From: Laguncularia racemosa
Taxonomy: Eukaryota; Streptophyta; Magnoliopsida; Myrtales; Combretaceae
Length of the DNA: 64,000 bases
Direction: 5' to 3'
Assembly (NCBI GenBank): GCA_037954665.1
Contig: JBBMOL010000082.1
Span: forward strand, 868,001-932,000
The notes under the pieces are model-generated. The model made no database searches, was not told the DNA's origin, and worked only from the letters and a program-made list of their open reading frames with translations. This document shows, one piece after another, positions 34,830 through 46,451 of the stretch. Numbering within the stretch: position 1 is the stretch's first letter; each line of letters begins with the position of its first letter. The translations under genes and the position numbers were made by a program.

Positions 34830-35736
34830 ACTAATGTGGTGAGTAATTTTATTGTTGAGAGGCTAGGACTCAACACTACTAAACACCCTAGTCCATATAA
34901 ATTGCAGTGGTTGAATGATAGTGGCGAGACTAAGGTGATTAAGCAAGCTTTGATTGCTTTTCGCATTGGTAGGTATGAGGATGAGGTGTTATGCGATGTA
35001 GTCCCAATGCAAGCGTGTCATGTGTTGTTGGGGAGACCATGCCAATTTGATAGGAAGGTTGTTCATGATGGCTTTTCTAACAAGTATACACTTGTTGAGC
35101 AAGGGAAAAGCTTTAATCTTAAACCCTTAACACCTAAACAGGTGTATGAGGATCAGTTGCAGCTACAACAGTCTTTTGCAAAATATAAGGTGAGTGAAAA
35201 ACAGAGGGAGAGTGAGAGAGCAAAAGACAGCGAGAGAGAAAAGGAATACAAAAGTCAATCTCAAAAAGAAAAAGAGAGGAAGGCTGGAAAGAGTGTGAGA
35301 GACCAAGTTGAAGGGGAATCAACTTTGGTGGTGAGTGAAAAGGAGAGTGCAACCTTGCAAAAGGAGAGTTGTGTGGCAAGAGCGAGTGTAGTGAGGAGAG
35401 CGTTAGTGATGAAGCAACCTATGTTGTTGCTGGTTTTTAAGGAAACTTGTTTGAATACTAACGAACTATTTAACTCTTTGCCTAATGTGGTTGTGTCTAT
35501 TGGGCAGGACTTTGGAGATGTCTTCCCTGAGGAGATTCCAAAGGGCCTATTTGTGGTATTGAGCACCGGATTGACCTAGTACCCGAAGCATCGATTCCAA
35601 ACAAACTGGCTTATAGGAGCAATCCAGAGGAGACAAAGGAACTCCAAAGGCAGGTCGATGAATTAATGGAGAAGGGGTACGTGAGGGAAAGCATGAGTCC
35701 ATGTGCAGTGCCTGTGATTTTGGTGCCTAAGAAGGA
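34830..35736 (+). pseudogene. Protease C-terminus, linker and RT start of C
   Basis: The protease second half (VVPMQACHVLLGRPCQFDRK) is followed by a Lys/Glu/Ser-rich linker (LTPKQVYEDQLQLQQ to about 35400) and FPEEIPKGL. A frameshift near 35550 moves the rest (GIEHRIDLVPEASIPNK, ELMEKGYVRESMSPCAVPV) to another frame. The RT then breaks at VPKKD (35736). Confidence 0.85.
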
Positions 35737-36528
35737 TATCACCAAATTAGAATGAAAGAAGGTGATGAATGGAAAACCGCATTTAAGACAAAATATGGAT
35801 TATATGAGTAGTTAGTAATGCCTTTCGGTTTAATTAATGCACCTAGTACTTTTATAAGACTTATGAACCATGTTTTGAGGACTTTTATTGGCAAATTTGT
35901 GGTTGTCTATTTTGATGATATCCTCATTTATAGCAAGAGTTTGGAGGACCATATATCTCACTTGAGGGATGTTTTAGAAGTGCTTCGAAAGGAGCAATTA
36001 TATGCTAACCTCAGGAAGTGCACTTTTTGCATAGACAAACTTGTGTTTCTTGGTTTTGTTGTTAGTGTACAGGGGATACAGGTTGATGAAGAAAAGATTC
36101 GTGCGATCCAAGAATGGCCTAGTCCAACTAATGTAAGTAATGTGCGGAGTTTCCATGGACTAGCGAGTTTTTACAAGAGATTTGTGAAGGATTTCAGCAC
36201 CATTGCAGCACCACTTACTGAGGTAATTAAGAAGAACGTGGGGTTCAGATGGGGAGAGCAACAAGAGAAGGCCTTTCAGATGCTTAAAATTAAGCTGACT
36301 CAGGCGCCATTACTTGCTTTACCTAATTTTTCTAAGACGTTTGAAATTGAGTGTGATGCTTCAGGATTAGGTATTGGAGTAGTGCTCATGCAAGAGAGAA
36401 GACCAATTGCATTCTTTAGTGAGAAGCTAAGTGGGGCAACCTTGAACTACCCTACTTATGACAAGGAGTTATATGCCTTGGTTCGAGCACTAGAGACTTG
36501 GCAACACTATCTTTAGCCAAAAGAGTTC
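35737..36528 (+). pseudogene. RT palm and RNase H of C, with RT deletion
   Basis: Text resumes at YHQIRMKEGDEWKTAFKTKY. The roughly 50 residues normally between VPKKDG and SGYHQ, including part of the RT fingers, are missing and the frame shifts at the joint. YFDD (35908-35919) and RNase H (IECDASGLGIGVVLMQE, YPTYDKELYALVRAL) are present. TAG stops occur at 35813-35815 and 36514-36516, each where Trp is expected. Confidence 0.88.
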
Positions 36529-38061
36529 GTGATCCACACTGACCATGAATCCTTGAAGTACTTGAAGGGACAACATAAGCTAAACAAAAGGCATGCTCGT
36601 TGGGTGGAGTTCATCGAAACATTTCCCTACGTCATCTACTACAAGCAAGGTAAAGAGAATGTCATTGCTGATGCACTTTCTAGAAGGTATGCTCTTATCT
36701 CTACTCTTAGTTCTAGACTGCTTGGTTTTGAGCACATTGAGGAATTGTATGCTACTGATCGAGATTTTTGTGAGGAGTATGTGCATTGTGAGAAGAGTGG
36801 TCATGGTAAGTTTTATAAATATGAAGGATTCTTGTTTAGGGAGAGTAGACTATGCATTCCAATTTTTTCTTTAAGGGAATTACTGGTGACGGAGTCTCAT
36901 GGAGGAGGTTTAATGGGACATTTTGGAGTAGCTAAAACCTTAGGGGTATTGCAGGAACACTTTTATTGGCCTCACATGAAACAAGATGTTGAGAGGATTT
37001 GTGAGCGATGTGTCACGTGTAAGCAAGCAAAATCTAGAGTCCAACCTCAAGGGCTTTATACCCCACTTCCCATTCCTCATGAGCCTTGGGTAGATATTTC
37101 CATGGATTTTGTGTTAGGATTACCCAGGTCTAGACATGGTCGAGATTCTATTTTTGTAGTTGTGGATAGATTCTCTAAGATGGCACATTTCATTCCTTGT
37201 CACAAAACAGATGATGCTTGCAATATTGCTAATTTGTTCTTTAGGGAAGTTGTGAGATTACATGGTATGCCTAAAACAATCGTATCAAATAGAGATGCTA
37301 AGTTCTTGAGCTACTTCTGGAAGACATTGTGGGCTAAGTTAGGAACTAAGTTATTGTTTTCTACTACTTGTCATCCACAGACTGATGGTCAAACTGAGGT
37401 AGTAAATCGAACTTTATCTGCTTTGTTGAGGGCTGTCATTAAGAAGAACATTAAAAGTTGGGAGGATTGTTTGCCGCATGTTGAATTTTCCTATAATCGT
37501 ACAATGCATTCTGCTACTAAGTTTACTCCTTTTGAAATTGTGTATGGTTTTAATCCACTAACTCCTTTGGATTTATCACCTTTGCCTATTTCTGAGTATG
37601 TTAATATAGATGGCAAGAAGAAAGCAGAATTTGTTAAACAGATCCATGAGAAGGCAAGGCTAAACATTGAGCGAAGAACAGAGCAGTATGTGAAACAAGC
37701 CAACAAGGGTCGTCGACAAGCTATCTTTGAACCTGGAGACTGGGTTTGGGTTCACATGCGTAAAGAGCGGTTTCCTATGCAGCGTCGATCTAAACTACTT
37801 CCTAGAGGCGATGAACCATTTCAAATCCTTGAGCGCATCAATGATAATGCATACAAGATAGATTTACCCGGTGATTATCAAGTAAGTACTACATTTAATG
37901 TTACTGATTTGAGTTCTTTTAATGCAAGCGATGATTTGAGGACAAATCCTTTTCAAGAGGAGGGGAATGATGAGAGCCATGATGGGAGCCAAGCCAGAAG
38001 ATGGAATGTAGATCCTCTTGAAGTGCCACCTGGACCAATCACAAGAAATCGAGCGAAATGA
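36529..38061 (+). pseudogene. Integrase of C, open but catalytic Asp replaced
   Basis: This 510-codon open stretch starts in RNase H (IHTDHESLKYLKGQHKLNKR). It then has the zinc-binding region (HGGGLMGHFG to CERCVTCKQAK, residues about 125-170), the core (WVDISMDFVLGLP about 188), VSNRDAKFLSYFW, CHPQTDGQTEVVNR, and a C-terminal domain (GDWVWVHMRKERFP). Residue 254 is Asn (37288-37290) where the second catalytic Asp belongs. The Glu at 37396-37398 has the expected 35-residue spacing. The frame passes through the polypurine tract into the 3' LTR and stops at TGA 38059-38061. The 5' LTR has CGA there and stays open longer. No chromodomain is visible. Confidence 0.9.
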
Positions 38062-38841
38062 TTCAAGGAAGCACTTAACGGGTTGATAAAGGATGTCCAC
38101 GAAGCCGGAAAGGATTGGAGCAATCATGAAGTTGGAAAGGATTGGAACAACCATGGAATGCCCTTGCTCTTATACAAGTCTTACTAGATACGGGGTGAAG
38201 AGGGCGTGTCTTTACAAGGCACGGCCGTGTAGGAGTCTGGAGGTTACACATAATCATACATGGTCGTATACACGGTTTAAAGGCACGGCCGTGTATGGTG
38301 TCAAGAATTTCCACAGAAAGATACATGACTAAAAGTACACGGTCGTGTATGTTGTCAAGAATTTCCACAGAATTATACACGGCCGTGTATATCTCCGACG
38401 CCGGCCTTCATGTCTTGTTTTGTTATTTTTATGCACTTATTGAAGTGATGTCGTTTTGGGCCTTTATTGTTACGAATTGTAAATCATAATATAAAGCTCC
38501 TAGGGTTTAGAACATTTAGAATATAGAACATACAACATTAAAGTTTGAAAAACACTTTTGAGAGAATTCCTCTCTTGGTTCTTTAAAGAACTAATCTAGA
38601 ACTTATCGGATTTTTCTTCCGTGGCATTTATCCCGACTTATCAATCGGTCTTTCATCCCGATTGTGGCGTCTTCATATTATACCAAGGTTCTTGTCTCGC
38701 TTATAGACAACGGGTCGCGGTTTCCACTTGAGTGTGTTTAGCATCTTAGGTAGCGAATTCCGAATGTATTGGTATTGGGTTTCGTCACACGTTGGCGTGG
38801 TTCGTATCAGTTAGGTATCCGAGTAAACCGATTTCATATCA
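37968..38841 (+). repeat. 3' LTR of C
   Basis: 874 bp, TGATGAGAGCC to TTCATATCA. The CACGGYCGTGTAT array at about 38205-38395 has one extra unit relative to the 5' LTR, and short stretches differ. It encodes the last residues of pol. Confidence 0.93.
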
Positions 38842-39777
38842 GTACGGATATGTGTAAGTGTAAGTGATGGTATATAGTGTGTACATGGGTATGCGCATGT
38901 GTAAGAGATAGTGTGTGATGTGTGTGAGGGAGTGTATATGTGTAAGAAGGAGGAACCATGTGTGTGTAATGCTTGTGAGTATGTGTACATGTGTATGAGG
39001 TGATGTAGTGTATGCGGGATGTGTGTGTGTGTGTGAATGAGGTGCGTGTATGTGTAGGTGTGGTTGATGGTGTACAGTGTGTAAGGATGTGTGTATGTGT
39101 TAGAGATGATGTGTTGTGTAAAAGGGTATGGTGTATACAGATTGTGTGTTGGTGATGATATGTGATGTGTGCGAGAGGGTATGTAGGTGTATTAAAGGTG
39201 TGGGATGTGTGGAGTATTGTGTGTGTATATATGTATGGAAGGTATAGGGTGCGTGGTACTAGGGTATATATGGAATATATGGCATATATATATGTATAAG
39301 GAAGGAGTGGCATGTGTAGGCATGTATGTATGCATGTGGCATAGTGTATGGTGTATGGACATATGTGGAAGTTGAGGATGATGTATGTGGGATATGTATG
39401 TACGAATATGAGACGATGTGTGGAGTATGAATATATATGTATGGGTATGGAAGGCAAATGTGGTATGTGCAAAGTATGTGGGTGTATATTGATGGTGTAA
39501 GATATATATGGAGTACGTAAGTAAATGTATGAGATGACATATGGTGTGGGTATGTAAGTATGGATATAGGAAGTGTGTAATATGTGTAGAGTAAATGGAT
39601 AAGAATATGTGCATGTTGGTGTACATGTGGTGTGTGGAAAAGGTTGGTGTAAGTATGATGGAAGCATGAGTGAGGAAGAAAACCAGTAGAAAGTATGAGG
39701 AACTCGTAGATGAAACATCAGCAAAGAAGAGAAGAAAGAAGATGATACAAACCTTTAAGGACTGCTAAATCCTGCGG
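38842..39777. repeat. Low-complexity tract, right part, and unassigned tail
   Basis: TG-rich sequence (TGTGTATG and similar) continues from the left side of C to about 39640. It is followed by purine-rich sequence (GAAGAAAGAAGATG) and the A2 target. The long minus-strand frames (about 300 codons of His/Thr/Tyr-rich text) are artefacts of the CA/TG composition. Confidence 0.7.
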
Positions 39778-39782
39778 GTTAT

Positions 39783-40513
39783 TGATACGATTCCAAGAGC
39801 GAAAATACGAGCACTAAAAAAAGGAGGAGATAGGCGTCGGGAGGACCCAAGACGAAATCCGGCCAGCCTTAAGCCGGCCTTGAATAAAGGCTGTCTGAGT
39901 TCACTTAAAGGCCATCGGCCTTGGAGCTGGCGTAAATGAAGGCCGCCGGCTTTTAATGCCGGCCTAAGTGAAGGCTGCTGGCTTTTGGTGCCAGCCAAAG
40001 TGAAGGCCGCTGGCCTTTGGCCGACTTTGAATGTTTTCGCACAAATTTTTTAGATGATATAAATAGGCGTCCTTAGGGTTTTTCGAGGGAGATTATCATT
40101 TTGGTTGTAAAACAGAGACACTTGAGTGTCTGACAATCCTCTTTAGATATCTTTGAATATTGGGGATTGATTTTTCTCTTTATTCTTGTTGTTCATATAA
40201 AATTCTTGGTTCTATAGAATTTGTAGCGAGCATCGTTATTGAATTCTTAGAATTCTTTAACCATAGTGATTGATTTATAGAACGTGGTTTCTATCGTTCT
40301 ATGATTTGATTGCGAAACAGCTTAATTTTATCAATCATGGCATCTATAGATTGATAATTTTATCCATATCTTTGTTTTTATTCATTAGTACCAAAATCCA
40401 GAAAAACCTAAAAATTTGAGTTATTTTATTGTTCTTGACGATTTGGTTGTGTGTGAAGGAATTCGAATCCGATTTTGAATCATTTGGTTTCAGAGCATTC
40501 CGAGTCCGCATCA
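39783..40513 (+). repeat. 5' LTR of A2
   Basis: 731 bp, TGATACGATTCC to CCGCATCA. The GGCCGCCGGC-type array is at about 39859-40030, directly before TATAAATA (40058-40065). Near its 3' end it includes TCATTTGGTTTCAGAGC, a second primer-like motif inside the LTR. Confidence 0.94.
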
Positions 40514-40515
40514 TT

Positions 40516-40526
40516 TGGTATTAGAG
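40516..40526 (+). other. Primer-binding site of A2 (mutated)
   Basis: TGGTATTAGAG follows the LTR by two bases. It is a tRNA-Met-type site with one change. Confidence 0.75.
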
Positions 40527-40797
40527 TGAAGGTTAGATTCTTAAGGATTCAGAGCGAAGGATTCGATCAGATCGAGGGTTAAATTGGTAAGGCTGTTGAT
40601 TCTCAATTCAATTGTAGTTTTAATTCAATACTGCTGTTGGTTGGGAAATTTAGAAATTTGTTTTGTGAATTGGTGATTGGGCTGTAGTTGAAAATTGGGG
40701 TTTTTGCTGAATTCAGTTGTTGGGTGTTGAATTGCTGTGAAATTGGTGTTTGGGGCTGTTGTTGGGAATTGGGTTGGTGAATTTCTATTGCTGACTA

Positions 40798-42243
40798 TTG
40801 AAGGGTAGAGATGATAAGAATAGGAATGATGCTAATAATGGGGGTGAGGTTGTGACTAGGGTTGACTTCAATCAAATCCAAGAAAATCTTAGAATGATTA
40901 TGGAGAGATTGGAGGTTAGGGATAGAAGAAGCCATAGTGGTGCAGGAAATAGGAGGAGACACTCTAGTAGTGAATCTGATGCTAGTAGGGGAAGGAATAT
41001 GAGAGGAAACAATGTTGACAGGCGTAAGGGGATTGAAAGCATCAAGCTGAAAATTCCACCTTTCATTGGTAGTAATAAACCAGAGGAATTCCTAGACTGG
41101 GTGCCACGGGTTGAGAAGGTGTTTGATTGTTATGAGTAGGATGAGCACATGAAGGTGAAGACGGCATCTTTAGCATTTTCTGAATATGCTAGTTTGTGGT
41201 GGGATAAATTACAAACTGAGAGACGTAGGGTTGATGAAGAGAAAGTGCGTTCATGGGCTTTAATGAAAAGGTTGATGAGACGCAGATTTGTGCCAGACTA
41301 CTATAAACAGGAGATGCTGATGGCGTTGCAATCCTTGAAGCAGGGTAAGAAGAGCATAGAAGAGTATGTGAAGGAGTTTGAGACATTAGTGGCAAGATGT
41401 GATATCAGGGAAACATCAGATGAATCCATAGCTCATTTCATCAATGGGTTGAAGATGGACATTGCTAGTGTAGTGGAACTCCAGCATTATCAGACTCTTA
41501 AGGATGTGATTAAATTAGCCAATCAAGTTGAGTGGCATCAGCGCAGGTGGGATCAGAGATGGCGGGATCAGAAATCATATCAACACCATAAATCAGATGA
41601 TGGTGAGAGGGAGAAGGAAAGGAAGGAAAAGGGAAAAGCAGTTGTTAGTGAGGTTGTTGATCAAACACAACAAAAGAGGAGCAGGGATATCAAATGTTTC
41701 AAGTGTTTAGGACTTGGCCATATTGCTTCCCAATGTCCTGATAAAAGGGTTATGGTCATCAAAGGGGACAAAGTTGAGAGTGAGGAAGAAAAACAGAAGA
41801 GTACTGAGGAAGAAGAGGAAGATGAAGAAATTATAGCGAGTCCAGTACAGGGAGACTTGCTAATGGTTCCGCAAGATGAAATTGTTCCTAATCAGAGGGC
41901 CAATTTATTCCATATCCTGGGCATGGTGCAGGGAAAGACTTGTTTGATTATGGTTAACACAGGTAGTTGCACTAATGTTGCTTCAGCAAATTGGGTTACT
42001 AAGTTGGGTTTGCAGGTGGAGCAGCATCCAAGACCTTATGCACTTCATTGGTTGAGTCCACAGGGAGCTGTTCAAGTACACAAATAGGTTCGTCTTTCAT
42101 TGCTTATTGGTGATTATACTGACGAAATTGTTTGTGATGTAGCTCTCATGGAAGCTACACATTTGATCCTTAGAAGACCTTAGCAGTATGACCACAGAGC
42201 CAAGTATGATGGATACACTAATGAGTATACCATTCAGCAACAA
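40798..42243 (+). pseudogene. gag-protease of A2, three TAG stops
   Basis: The coding text matches A1: MIMERLEVRDRRSHSGAG, then IKLKIPPFIGSNKPEEFLDW, the gag domain (SLWWDKLQTERRRVDEEK, QGKKSIEEYVKEFETL), a complete CCHC knuckle (CFKCLGLGHIASQC at about 41695-41736), an acidic spacer, and a protease with NTGS where DTGS is expected (about 41955). The A1 start ATG is not conserved; here the frame opens without it. TAG codons at 41137-41139, 42085-42087 and 42181-42183 replace Trp, Gln and Trp of A1. Text after the protease jumps to the pol end (RSNHFQHGGND) just before the 3' LTR. Confidence 0.88.
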
Positions 42244-42401
42244 AACAAGACAAACAAGCTTCTTCCTATGAGTCCAACTGAAGTACAACACACAAGACTG
42301 ATTTGCCTTAAGAAGCCCAAGGGAAAGAGGAGTCTGTTTATGTGGCCTAGTAGGATGGACGATACAGATTCGAGGTCGAATCATTTTCAACATGGAGGGA
42401 A

Positions 42402-43144
42402 TGATACGATTCCAAAAGCAAAAATACGAGCACCAAAAAAAGGAGGACATAGGCGTTGGGAGGACCCAAGGCGAAGTCTGGCCAGCCTTAAGCTGGCCTT
42501 GAATAAAGGCCGACCGAATTCACTTCAAGGCCGCCGGCTTTTAATGCCGGCCTAAGTGAAGGCCGCCAGCTTTTGGTGCCGGCCTAAGTGAAGGCTGCCG
42601 GCTTTTGGTGCCGACCTAAGTGAAGGCCGCCGGCCTTTAGCCAGCCTTGAGCCGGCCTTGAATGTTTTCGCACAAATTTTTTAGAAGATATAAATAGGCA
42701 TCCTTAGGGTTTTTCGAGGGAGATTATCATTTTGGTTGTAAAACAGAGACACTTGAGTGTCTGAGAATCCTCTTTAGATATCTTTGAATATTGGGGATTG
42801 ATTTTTCTCTTTATTCTTGTTGTTCTTATCAAATTCTTGGTTCTATAGAATTTATGGCGAGCATCGTTATTAAATTCTTAGAATTCTTTAACCATAGTGA
42901 TTGATTTATAGAACGTGGTTTCTATCATTCTATGATTTGATTGCGAAACAGTTTAATTTTATCAATCTTGGCATCTATAGATTGATAATTTTATCCATAT
43001 CTTTGTTTTTATTCGTTAGTACCAAAATCCAGAAAAACCTAAAAATATGAGTTATTTGATTGTTCTTGATGATTTGGTTGTGTGTGAAGGAATTCGAATC
43101 CAATTTTGAATCATTTGGTTTTAGAGCATTCCGAGTCTGCATCA
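42402..43144 (+). repeat. 3' LTR of A2
   Basis: 743 bp, preceded by the polypurine-like CATGGAGGGAA (42391-42401). The GGCC array is at about 42478-42660 and TATAAATA at 42689-42696. It ends GAGTCTGCATCA. Confidence 0.94.
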
Positions 43145-43286
43145 GTTATCCTACAAGTAGCTCGTTGGAAGATATTAAAGACAATTGGATAAATTAAAGG
43201 TTCAAAGATGCTTCATGGACGAGAGAAGCGTCTATGATGGTGTAATTGGTCAAGGGAATGATTTAAGAAATATTTAAGATGATGGC
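43145..43286. other. Host DNA between A2 and F
   Basis: About 140 bases that continue the sequence left of A2 (39660-39777). One frame reads SLEDIKDNWIN and RFKDASWTREASMM with stops, perhaps a transposon coding relic, but I cannot name it. Confidence 0.35.
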
Positions 43287-44283
43287 TGATGTGCTCAAAA
43301 CCAAGTTCAAGCATAATCAAATGACTCAAGAAAAACAATTCTCAAGTCTCATACAAACCGGTTCAATCAACTAGGAAATTGCGTGACCCTAATGGAACTT
43401 TGATGAAATCCAATGGTTCAAAGATTCAATTAACTTCCACTAATGATCAATTTCACTAATCAACAATAAGAACAAGTGAATTACACATGAAATGGATGAA
43501 AAAGAAAAGCACAAAAACTGTGATCTCAAATCCTTCCAACAATTCCAATTCACGCCAATCACTAAAAGGCATTCAATCTCAAATGAACAATCAACCTTAC
43601 AAGATGATTATCCATGAATTAAAATCACCAATAAGTCTAAGAAAGATTCAAATCTACCCTAGATATGACTCACTAGAGAAGAAATGAACAACAAAAAAGA
43701 TGAATCGATATGACTCACAATTCTCCTTTGTCGCACTCGCCACAATTCCAATTCTTGGGTTGAAATTGATAAGAGATTTTTGGAATTAGGAAACCCTAAG
43801 CCCTCTCACGTTAAAGTGAAGTGTATAATCTGCAAAAATGGCCTCCCCAAACCCTCTTCTAAGTAAGTATTCATACTTGCTACTCTTAGGGTTAGAAAGT
43901 GGTCAAAATTACAAGTTTTCCACTTTTAAGGTGGCTAGTCCTAAATGAAAATTACAAGGAAAATGAAAGTGTCCCAAAACCAAATAAAACCAAAAATAGT
44001 TCATAAAACAATTACAAAGTATGAAATATCATAAGTCTTCATGAACCAATGCCTCGAAATGGAAAACATTTACAGCGGGTCTTTGATTGTTACCCTGAAA
44101 ATGTTCTATGTCCATCAACTGTTGTAGCACATATTGGCATTTCATTGAGAATTATCATTATGCCTGTAAGATTATTCTCAAATATTTATTAGAATAAAAG
44201 GCATAAAGTAAAATATGAGCGATTTGGATCATCATCCAAATTAGGTTCTGAAAATGTCGACGGTCCTAGAAATTTTCCCATCA
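43287..44283 (-). repeat. 3' LTR of F
   Basis: On the plus strand it runs from TGATGTGCTCAAAACC to AATTTTCCCATCA, 997 bp. It holds the uninterrupted version of the M target (single ATTAT at 44151-44155). It is the D/F/H U3 subtype. Confidence 0.87.
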
Positions 44284-45561
44284 TCTCCTCGGGCTTTTGA
44301 AAGATTTGCCCTCAAATCTAGAGGATCAGTTGTCGAACTAAACACTAATATCTCTATTGTCCTGCTCTTCCAGCTATCAATGGTAGTTGATGGATTTCTA
44401 ACCTGTTCCTGAAACCCATGGACCTTAGATGGAGTCATCAGCAATAGAACTATGCGCGATTCGCCCATGCTGAATATGTAGCTATTTTTAAACCCATCAT
44501 GTAACACCCGTCAATCATACAACCAAGGCTGACCCAACAGTAAATGGAATGCATGTATAGGGACTACATCACACAGGATCTCATCATGATAATTTTGCCC
44601 GACATTCATAGGAACCTTTGCCCTAAGGGTAACATGCATACTACCTCTATTATCTAGCTAATGCAAGTCATAAGGACTAGGACGTGGGATAGTAGACAGT
44701 TATAATTTGTCTACCAGCGTAGCAGATATAACATTCATGCAACTACCACTATCGATGATGAGTACACAAAGTTTACCTTTGATTCTGCAAGATGTGTGAA
44801 ATATGTTCTCCCTTTGAATGTCACTAATAACAGTAGATATAGATAAAGCCCTGCATAACACATTAAGGGATAGATATTTCCCTCCTGTATGCTCCTCAGG
44901 CGCATCTGCAGTCTGGTCATCATAATATTCTTACAGTGCTGTTGGTAGATTTATAGGTTCAATCTGATCATGGTCATCTTCAATATCCTCCTTAGTGTCC
45001 TCCATAACAGTCATCACCCTCATGTTTGGACACTGTGCTGCCATATGCCCAAATCCCATGCATTTAAAGCATTTTATCTGGCGCGCCTTCCCACTACTAG
45101 ATCCAGGAATAGTCTGCCTCGCATCTGGAGCCATTACCTCTTTACTCTTCCCAGTGGGTAAATTTTCTCTCATAATAGTTGGGGTAGTCTTGTCCACTGC
45201 CTTCACTGCCTCACTTACTGCCTTTGTTCCCCCTGATCAACTGTCAACCGATATGGGTCTAGTAATAGTACTGGGCCTACTGCTCGGAGCCCTAAATAAG
45301 TTGGACCTCCTTTGTCTCTCTACTTTTAAGGCCAACTGAATAGCCTCATCAAGTGTACTATAACACTCCAGTTCAACAACAAACGCTATTTCATATTTTA
45401 GGCTTGAGACAAAACGTGCTACAGTTTGTTCTGGAGGTTCAACGGACCCACACCTAATCATAAGGGTCTCAAACTCCTGCACATAATCATCCACTGTTTT
45501 GCCTCCCTGCCTCAATGTCTATAGTCACATAAACAGTTCCTATTTGCAGTGCTCAGGAATG
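44284..45561 (-). pseudogene. gag (C-terminal half), zinc knuckle and protease of F
   Basis: Leftward from 45561 come RFIPEHCK, TLRQGGKTVDDYVQEFETLM and FVSSLKYEIAFVVELECYST. The intact knuckle CFKCMGFGHMAAQC (about 45100-45055) is followed by an acidic spacer and a protease with IIDSGSCMNV (about 44790-44740). Then come HAFHLLLGQPWLYD, LMTPSKVHGFQEQ and the pol end. Nonsense codons are few (for example in LFM-stop-L-stop at 45530-45515, and in the protease). The equivalent deletion text in H shows that the loss of pol predates at least one round of copying. Confidence 0.83.
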
Positions 45562-46451
45562 AACCTTGATGTGCCTAAAATCCACTTGGAAGCACAATTA
45601 AAAGACTCAAGAAAAGAAAACTCAAGCCAACAACAAAATCGGTTCCAAAAAGGGCAAAAATGGCGTGAACCTAGTGAAGGTGCAATGAAATCCAAATATT
45701 CAATGTTGCAATTGTGATACCACAATAATAATCTCTTCTAACATCACACTAATCACATATAATCCCACGTGAATAATCCACAAAATTCAAAAGAACACTT
45801 CAATTTTAAGAACTCCTTTCCTCAAGTGATAATCACGTTTCAAGAAGTAATCTTCAAGGAAGAACCGAATTCAAATGCAAAGGATCTTAATCAAACACAA
45901 GAATTTGAAAATAATAAGAAGCAAATCTGACCAAGAACAATCTTAATTCACCCCTAAATATGACACACTAGAGAAGAAAAGAAATCATAACAAAATGAAA
46001 TTGATACTACTCACAATTTCAAGGTGTTGCACTCGCCACAATTTCAACTCTTAGGATTGAAATTGATAAGAGTCTAATGACAATTAGGAAACCCTAATCC
46101 TCACGTGAAAATGAACTCTCAATTCTGCAAAATATGGCCTCCTCAAACCCTCTCTCAAGCAAGTATTTTTACTTGCTACTCTGAGGGTTAAAAACTGCTC
46201 AAAATTACAAGTTTGCTACTTTTAAGGTGGCTAACCCTAAATGAAAATTACAAGGAAATAAAAGTGTCCAAAAACCAAAATACAACCAAAATAGTTCATA
46301 AAACAATTACAAGATACAAAATAACATAAGTCTTCATGATCCAATGCCTCGGAATAGAAAACAATCGCAGCGGGTCATTGATTGTCATCCTGAAAAATGT
46401 TCTGTGTCTAACAGGAGTTGTAGGACATATTAGCATCCCATGGAGAATTAT

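Larger units (their letters stand above)
32180..38841 (+). mobile_element. CRM-like Ty3/gypsy element C, nearly complete, TSD GTACG
   Basis: LTRs lie at 32180-33034 and 37968-38841, with a primer site at 33038-33050 and gag-protease, RT, RNase H and integrase in order. A polypurine tract AAGAGGAGGGGAA lies directly before the 3' LTR. Perfect target duplications GTACG are at 32175-32179 and 38842-38846, inside a TG-rich tract. RT text (RMKEGDEWKTAFKTKYGLYE, YFDDILIYS) and a pol end that reads into the LTR (EVPPGPITRNRAK) suggest the CRM clade or a close relative. It is inactive: stops in the zinc knuckle and protease, a frameshift, an RT deletion, and a mutated integrase. Confidence 0.92.
39783..43144 (+). 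mobile_element. Pol-less Ty3/gypsy element A2, TSD GTTAT
   Basis: LTRs (39783-40513, 42402-43144) flank 1888 bp holding only gag, a protease and a few codons of the pol end. Perfect 5 bp duplications GTTAT are at 39778-39782 and 43145-43149, so the whole unit integrated as it is or lost pol afterwards by internal deletion. RT, RNase H and integrase are absent. The element fits the description of non-autonomous LTR elements with a gag domain (TR-GAG type) and would need enzymes supplied by an intact relative. Confidence 0.95.

Noticed and set aside
38834..39724. 296-codon minus-strand frame and two overlapping ones
   Set aside because: Same TG-rich composition; no domain, and it starts inside low-complexity DNA.
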